Made by a program: the position numbers and the translations under genes. This document shows positions 51,236-53,876 of a stretch of DNA of 53,876 nucleotides, one piece after another. Below the pieces are notes generated by a model. The model did not search any database and had not been told where the DNA came from. It was given only the letters and a program-made list of their open reading frames with translations. This DNA is from Bacteroidaceae bacterium (GTDB taxonomy: Bacteria > Bacteroidota > Bacteroidia > Bacteroidales > Bacteroidaceae), in NCBI GenBank assembly GCA_024401215.1, contig JAKSLL010000020.1, forward strand, positions 1 through 53,876, written 5' to 3'. Numbering within the stretch: the stretch's first letter is position 1; the number at the start of each line of letters is the position of its first letter.

Positions 51236-51377
51236 ACTCGTCACAATCAGCCTGTAAACGACTGAAATTAAAGCCTTTAGCACCGTGACGAGTAGTTCGC
51301 CACTCGTCACACACTCGTCACACTCCTATAGCTCGGATTTACAGGCAGTTAAAGGCTGTATGTGACGAGTGACGAGT
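51236..51377. repeat. GTGACGAGT / ACTCGTCAC inverted repeat cluster
   Basis: The nonamer occurs six times in both orientations: 51236-51244, 51302-51310 and 51313-51321 as ACTCGTCAC; 51285-51293, 51362-51370 and 51369-51377 as GTGACGAGT. The pair at 51285-51310 forms a nine-bp stem with an eight-base loop. A further pair, agcctgtaaa (51249-51258) and tttacaggc (51338-51346), allows a larger nested fold. No gene overlaps it. Confidence 0.7.
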
Positions 51378-51522
51378 GTTTTTAAATTCCTCAGGACTCT
51401 CCCCAGCTCTCCATGTAAGGGAGGGTGTCGCCATGCGGAATGATGATCAACTTTTTTAGAATAGGCTCTAAAATGAGTCAAATGAATTCGACCTGTACGA
51501 TTAACAAAAACCAAAATCCACA

Positions 51523-51716
51523 CCTTTGTCTTGATGCAACTTTCTCGCAATATGAAAATAGCGTTTGTCGCGAAGCGGTACGCGTTTCTAATTTTCGTAT
51601 TGCAAATGTCTCTTACGAGCCATTGATGCTTTTGCCGTCTGAAAATCCTTGAGACGAGCTCAGATATTTTCAGCCAGCAACAGCATCACCCTCTCGGGTT
51701 TGCATCAAGACAAAGG
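51523..51716. repeat. 194-bp element with three nested stems
   Basis: Perfect 17-bp outer arms (cctttgtcttgatgcaa at 51523-51539, inverse at 51700-51716) enclose two further stems. The left arm pairs 51547-51561 with 51588-51603 (gcaata.gaaaa.tag). The right arm pairs 51639-51646 with 51666-51673 (ctgaaaat / attttcag). The whole can fold as a three-way junction in single-stranded DNA or RNA. It could be a MITE, a structured RNA or a recombination site. It has no coding capacity. Confidence 0.7.
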
Positions 51717-52145
51717 AGATAAACAAGAGATAAACAACAGCCTCATTAAACATACAAACCTCGTTTGTGGCACGCATTGATAGTCAGAGAGTTGCATATA
51801 ATACGGTAGAAAAGTCCTATCGAGGATGTTTTGAGAATGTAAAATCGTGTAGATTTAACGTTTTTAACTTTATTTAAGGCGAAATGTATGGAAGAAATTA
51901 CAAAACAGCGAAAATGTAATGCACAAGTGAGATTGCCTCGGGAAGTATGTGACGAGCATATATACGCTGTAAAAATTGTCAGTTAATACGTACAAAATCG
52001 AAGAAAATTAGATAAATATTATTAAATAAGGTGTTAAATAAAAGCAGAAGTATGTTTATTTGATGGAAAAGTATTATTTTTGCTTTGCAAAAAGTGTATA
52101 AAGCGCACTCCTATAGAGTAACGTAAACTATAAACAAATTGAACT
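51717..52145. other. Gene-free leader of the toxin-antitoxin unit
   Basis: No strong gene is visible in 430 bp. A -7-like box TATTTTTG at 52075-52082, about 64 bp before ATG 52146, is the best promoter candidate for the antitoxin gene but has no TTTG at the right distance. Confidence 0.4.
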
Positions 52146-52316
52146 ATGGCAATAGCAATAAAAGCAATACCAACATTATATGGTGAGGATGCTGTTCGCT
52201 TCCGTGAAGCAATTGAACAGACCGAACGTGAGTATGATGCACGCCCTCAACGTGACATCACTAAAGATGCACGTTATATCATGATGAAAAACGTACTGCG
52301 TAAAGCAAGGATATAA
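52146..52316 (+). CDS. Putative antitoxin (56 aa) of GNAT toxin
   Basis: A 56-codon frame (ATG 52146, stop TAA 52314-52316) encodes a small charged protein starting MAIAIKAIPTLYGEDAVRF with a Glu/Arg-rich helix (REAIEQTEREYDARPQRD) and a basic end. Short proteins beginning MAIAIKxIPxLxGxxA are typical antitoxins in Bacteroidales, usually paired with a GNAT-type toxin. The downstream GNAT gene starts two bases after its stop. It would neutralise the toxin and probably autoregulate the operon. Confidence 0.8.
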   Translation: MAIAIKAIPTLYGEDAVRFREAIEQTEREYDARPQRDITKDARYIMMKNVLRKARI

Positions 52317-52318
52317 GA

Positions 52319-52945
52319 ATGAGTTTCATAGATCAGAAATGTACGTTTGAGGTTTTGTCTGAGGATATTCTTTCCGAGTGTCATCCCTTCACATGTGGAG
52401 AAGATGAAGATATGGACGAGTTCTTCAGTAAGGATGCATTAACCTATGCTCGCCGCAGAATTGGCAAATCGTATTGTTTTCGTTTAGAGGAGGACGAGAA
52501 GCAGATTGTTGCTTGCTTCACATTATCCAACGACAGCATTCGCATTTGGGATCTTGGTAGTTCCAAGAAGAATGCGATGTGGAAGGAACTCACCAATAGG
52601 GAGAAGATGCTGAGCCGATTTCCTGGGGTGCTGATAGGTCGTCTTGCTTTATCCGAGTCCTTTGCTGGCAAGGGAATCGGTACAGAGATACTTGACTTTA
52701 TCAAAATGTGGTTCCTCAGTGAAGAAAATAAAACGGGTTGCCGACTGGCTATCGTTGACGCAAAGAACAAACCTAGGGTATTAAATTTCTACGAGAAGAA
52801 TGGCTTTCGCTATCTTTTTAACAGAGAGATTGACGAAGACTTGTATATCAAACCTCCGAAAAACGAGGAGGAACGTAAAACAAGAATACAGAATCCGCGT
52901 ACACTCGCAACGCGCTTGATGTACTGTGATTTACTCAGTGATTAA
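52319..52945 (+). CDS. GNAT N-acetyltransferase, probable toxin
   Basis: The 208-residue protein has a GNAT fold. The acetyl-CoA-binding loop lies around FAGKGIGTEILDFIK (near residue 117), preceded by LIGRLALS, and followed by RLAIVDAKNKPRVLNFYEKNGFRYL, the usual beta-strand/helix pair. With a 56-residue protein two bases upstream it fits the GNAT toxin-antitoxin arrangement (TacT/AtaT-like toxins acetylate aminoacyl-tRNA). That role is inferred from the arrangement; a simple acetyltransferase with a small partner is possible. It is convergent with the RHS gene. Confidence 0.82.
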   Translation: MSFIDQKCTFEVLSEDILSECHPFTCGEDEDMDEFFSKDALTYARRRIGKSYCFRLEEDEKQIVACFTLSNDSIRIWDLGSSKKNAMWKELTNREKMLSRFPGVLIGRLALSESFAGKGIGTEILDFIKMWFLSEENKTGCRLAIVDAKNKPRVLNFYEKNGFRYLFNREIDEDLYIKPPKNEEERKTRIQNPRTLATRLMYCDLLSD

Positions 52946-53001
52946 ACAAAATTAGACAAAGAAAAAAATATAATAAACTCATACATATAAAAAATCGAGC
53001 T

Positions 53002-53876
53002 TCACGGCTCTTGTTCTTTTTCAGGACTATATTCGAAATTTGGATTCTTTTTCCTACCATATTCAATTATACTTCTAACTTGACTTGGAACAATGTCTGT
53101 AGCGCGTCTGTCCGCTGTCCTTTCGCCTTTCCCTGCGGAATTAAAATACATTAAATTGTCAGTACAAGTAGTGCCATCAAACATTGAATCATCGTTTGTA
53201 TAATGTATCAATCCTAATGTGTGTCCAATCTCATGTTTTGCAGTATTCTCATTATATCTTCCACTAAATAGCTTTATGTTTTTTCCATATCTAGCTATAC
53301 CTTGAGCTGAAGGACTATCAGATATAGACGTTTTTCCTATGTTAAATGTATTCATATAATGTCCATTTTCATCCGCATCAGATGTGATATTAAATCCAAC
53401 TTTATAATCACCAATATCATATGATTTAGAATTCCAAAAGTCTTTCGCTTTATTAAATACTTCTTCTGCACCTGCTCCTACTTTATAATTCGCGAAAATT
53501 GTTATCGTTTGATTTTCATGGTCAAAAATTAGACGATAATCCCTTCCGTCCGGATCCACCCTACTTATCGGATTTCCTCCACAATACACATACGGGCTGA
53601 TATGGTAGTACTTCTCGCAAAAGTCATCCATGCTTGTGAACTGCCCAAGTTCTGCATCATACTGACGCGCTATATAGTCGTACCAGTTCAAGCCATGCGT
53701 GCGGTCAAGCTCTAAGTTGTTATCTCCTTCGTTTTTGAGCTTGTCCCCTGACGGACTGCAAGCACTCAGTCGATGAGAGCGCTGCGCTAAGTTACCGTTA
53801 TACTTGTACTGTTGCCTGCTTTGATTCGTGCTGCAGGTGAGATTCGCCCCGTACGGATAGTAGTGGTTCGTCTGCA
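53002..53876 (-). CDS. RHS-repeat polymorphic toxin with C-terminal metzincin protease domain (5' end outside window)
   Basis: The frame is open from the right edge of the window to the stop at 53002. The first part reads as RHS core (HYYPYGA, QYKYNG, LDRTHGLNWYDYIARQYDAE, YHISPYVYCGGNP) and ends in the conserved cleavage motif SRVDPDGRD near 53545. The remaining ~180 residues are a separate toxin domain with a metzincin zinc motif HEIGHTLGLIH (53203-53235) and a downstream Met-turn DNLMY (Met near 53151), so it should be a zinc protease. A Lys/Glu-rich tail ends the protein. Between YNG and LDRTHGL there is an unusual insert of about 28 residues. No immunity gene follows on the same strand. 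Such effectors are exported and kill neighbouring cells. Confidence 0.85.
   Translation of the reverse strand, partial: QTNHYYPYGANLTCSTNQSRQQYKYNGNLAQRSHRLSACSPSGDKLKNEGDNNLELDRTHGLNWYDYIARQYDAELGQFTSMDDFCEKYYHISPYVYCGGNPISRVDPDGRDYRLIFDHENQTITIFANYKVGAGAEEVFNKAKDFWNSKSYDIGDYKVGFNITSDADENGHYMNTFNIGKTSISDSPSAQGIARYGKNIKLFSGRYNENTAKHEIGHTLGLIHYTNDDSMFDGTTCTDNLMYFNSAGKGERTADRRATDIVPSQVRSIIEYGRKKNPNFEYSPEKEQEP

Noticed and set aside
51888-51986. 32-codon frame starting MEEITKQRK
   Set aside because: Codon pattern is plausible, but it is too short, has no promoter with both boxes and no partner; kept only as a note.

Overview
The window reads as chromosomal DNA of a Prevotella-like member of the Bacteroidales. 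The evidence is a SusC/SusD pair, lipoproteins with Bacteroidetes-type lipoboxes, several promoters of the Bacteroidetes sigma-AB type (TTTG, 19-20 bp, TAnnTTTG), DUF4924, DUF6057 and RHS proteins typical of this order, and few Shine-Dalgarno sequences. The genus is an inference from protein style; no marker gene apart from a 5S rRNA is complete.

Layout. 1-420: tail of an rRNA operon (23S-5S spacer, 5S rRNA, hairpin) and a tRNA-Gln(CUG) with its terminator. 600-4015: a short mobile-element copy, small genes, a DUF4332 protein, a secreted alkaline phosphatase and an MnmD-like tRNA methyltransferase. 4436-10619: a GH9 glucanase, a large secreted Ig-like protein with a small companion gene, a gene-poor stretch and an exported aldose 1-epimerase. 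10885-14975: two tandem exported caspase-like proteases, a Cys/Asp-rich lipoprotein and an unusual fusion of a degenerate ThiD-like kinase domain to an AraC DNA-binding domain. 15135-26685: a beta-glucan-type polysaccharide utilisation locus (SusC, SusD, two surface glycan-binding lipoproteins, GH5 lipoprotein); with the GH9 enzyme and the epimerase the window carries an outer-membrane glucan capture and cleavage pathway. 26881-31293: a DUF6057 membrane protein paired with a CxxCH/PD40 lipoprotein, then decayed mobile DNA including a phage morphogenesis gene fragment. 31370-37068: housekeeping genes (prfC, threonylcarbamoyl-AMP synthase, ClC channel, fmt, ECF sigma factor). 37252-45072: an ABC/HlyD/TolC efflux system divergent from a response regulator-histidine kinase pair, with twin palindromic operators between them. 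45118-50408: rfbD, DUF4924, LysE-type exporter, carbohydrate esterase, ROK glucokinase and a NimA-like flavoprotein. 50409-52145: a gene-poor island of structured repeats. 52146-53876: a probable GNAT toxin-antitoxin pair and the C-terminus of an RHS toxin with a metzincin protease domain that runs off the window.

The most notable non-genic content is a MITE family with TA target duplications: two 184-bp copies about 98% identical, one internally deleted copy, one half copy, one solo end and one diverged relative. One copy has split the two-component operon exactly between stop and start codons. A solo end appears to supply the TTG start of the DUF6057 gene. Two unrelated arrays of imperfect palindromes, each with an exact 23-bp period, lie upstream of susC and in the repeat island. 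All functional statements are from reading sequence by eye; no database search was run.
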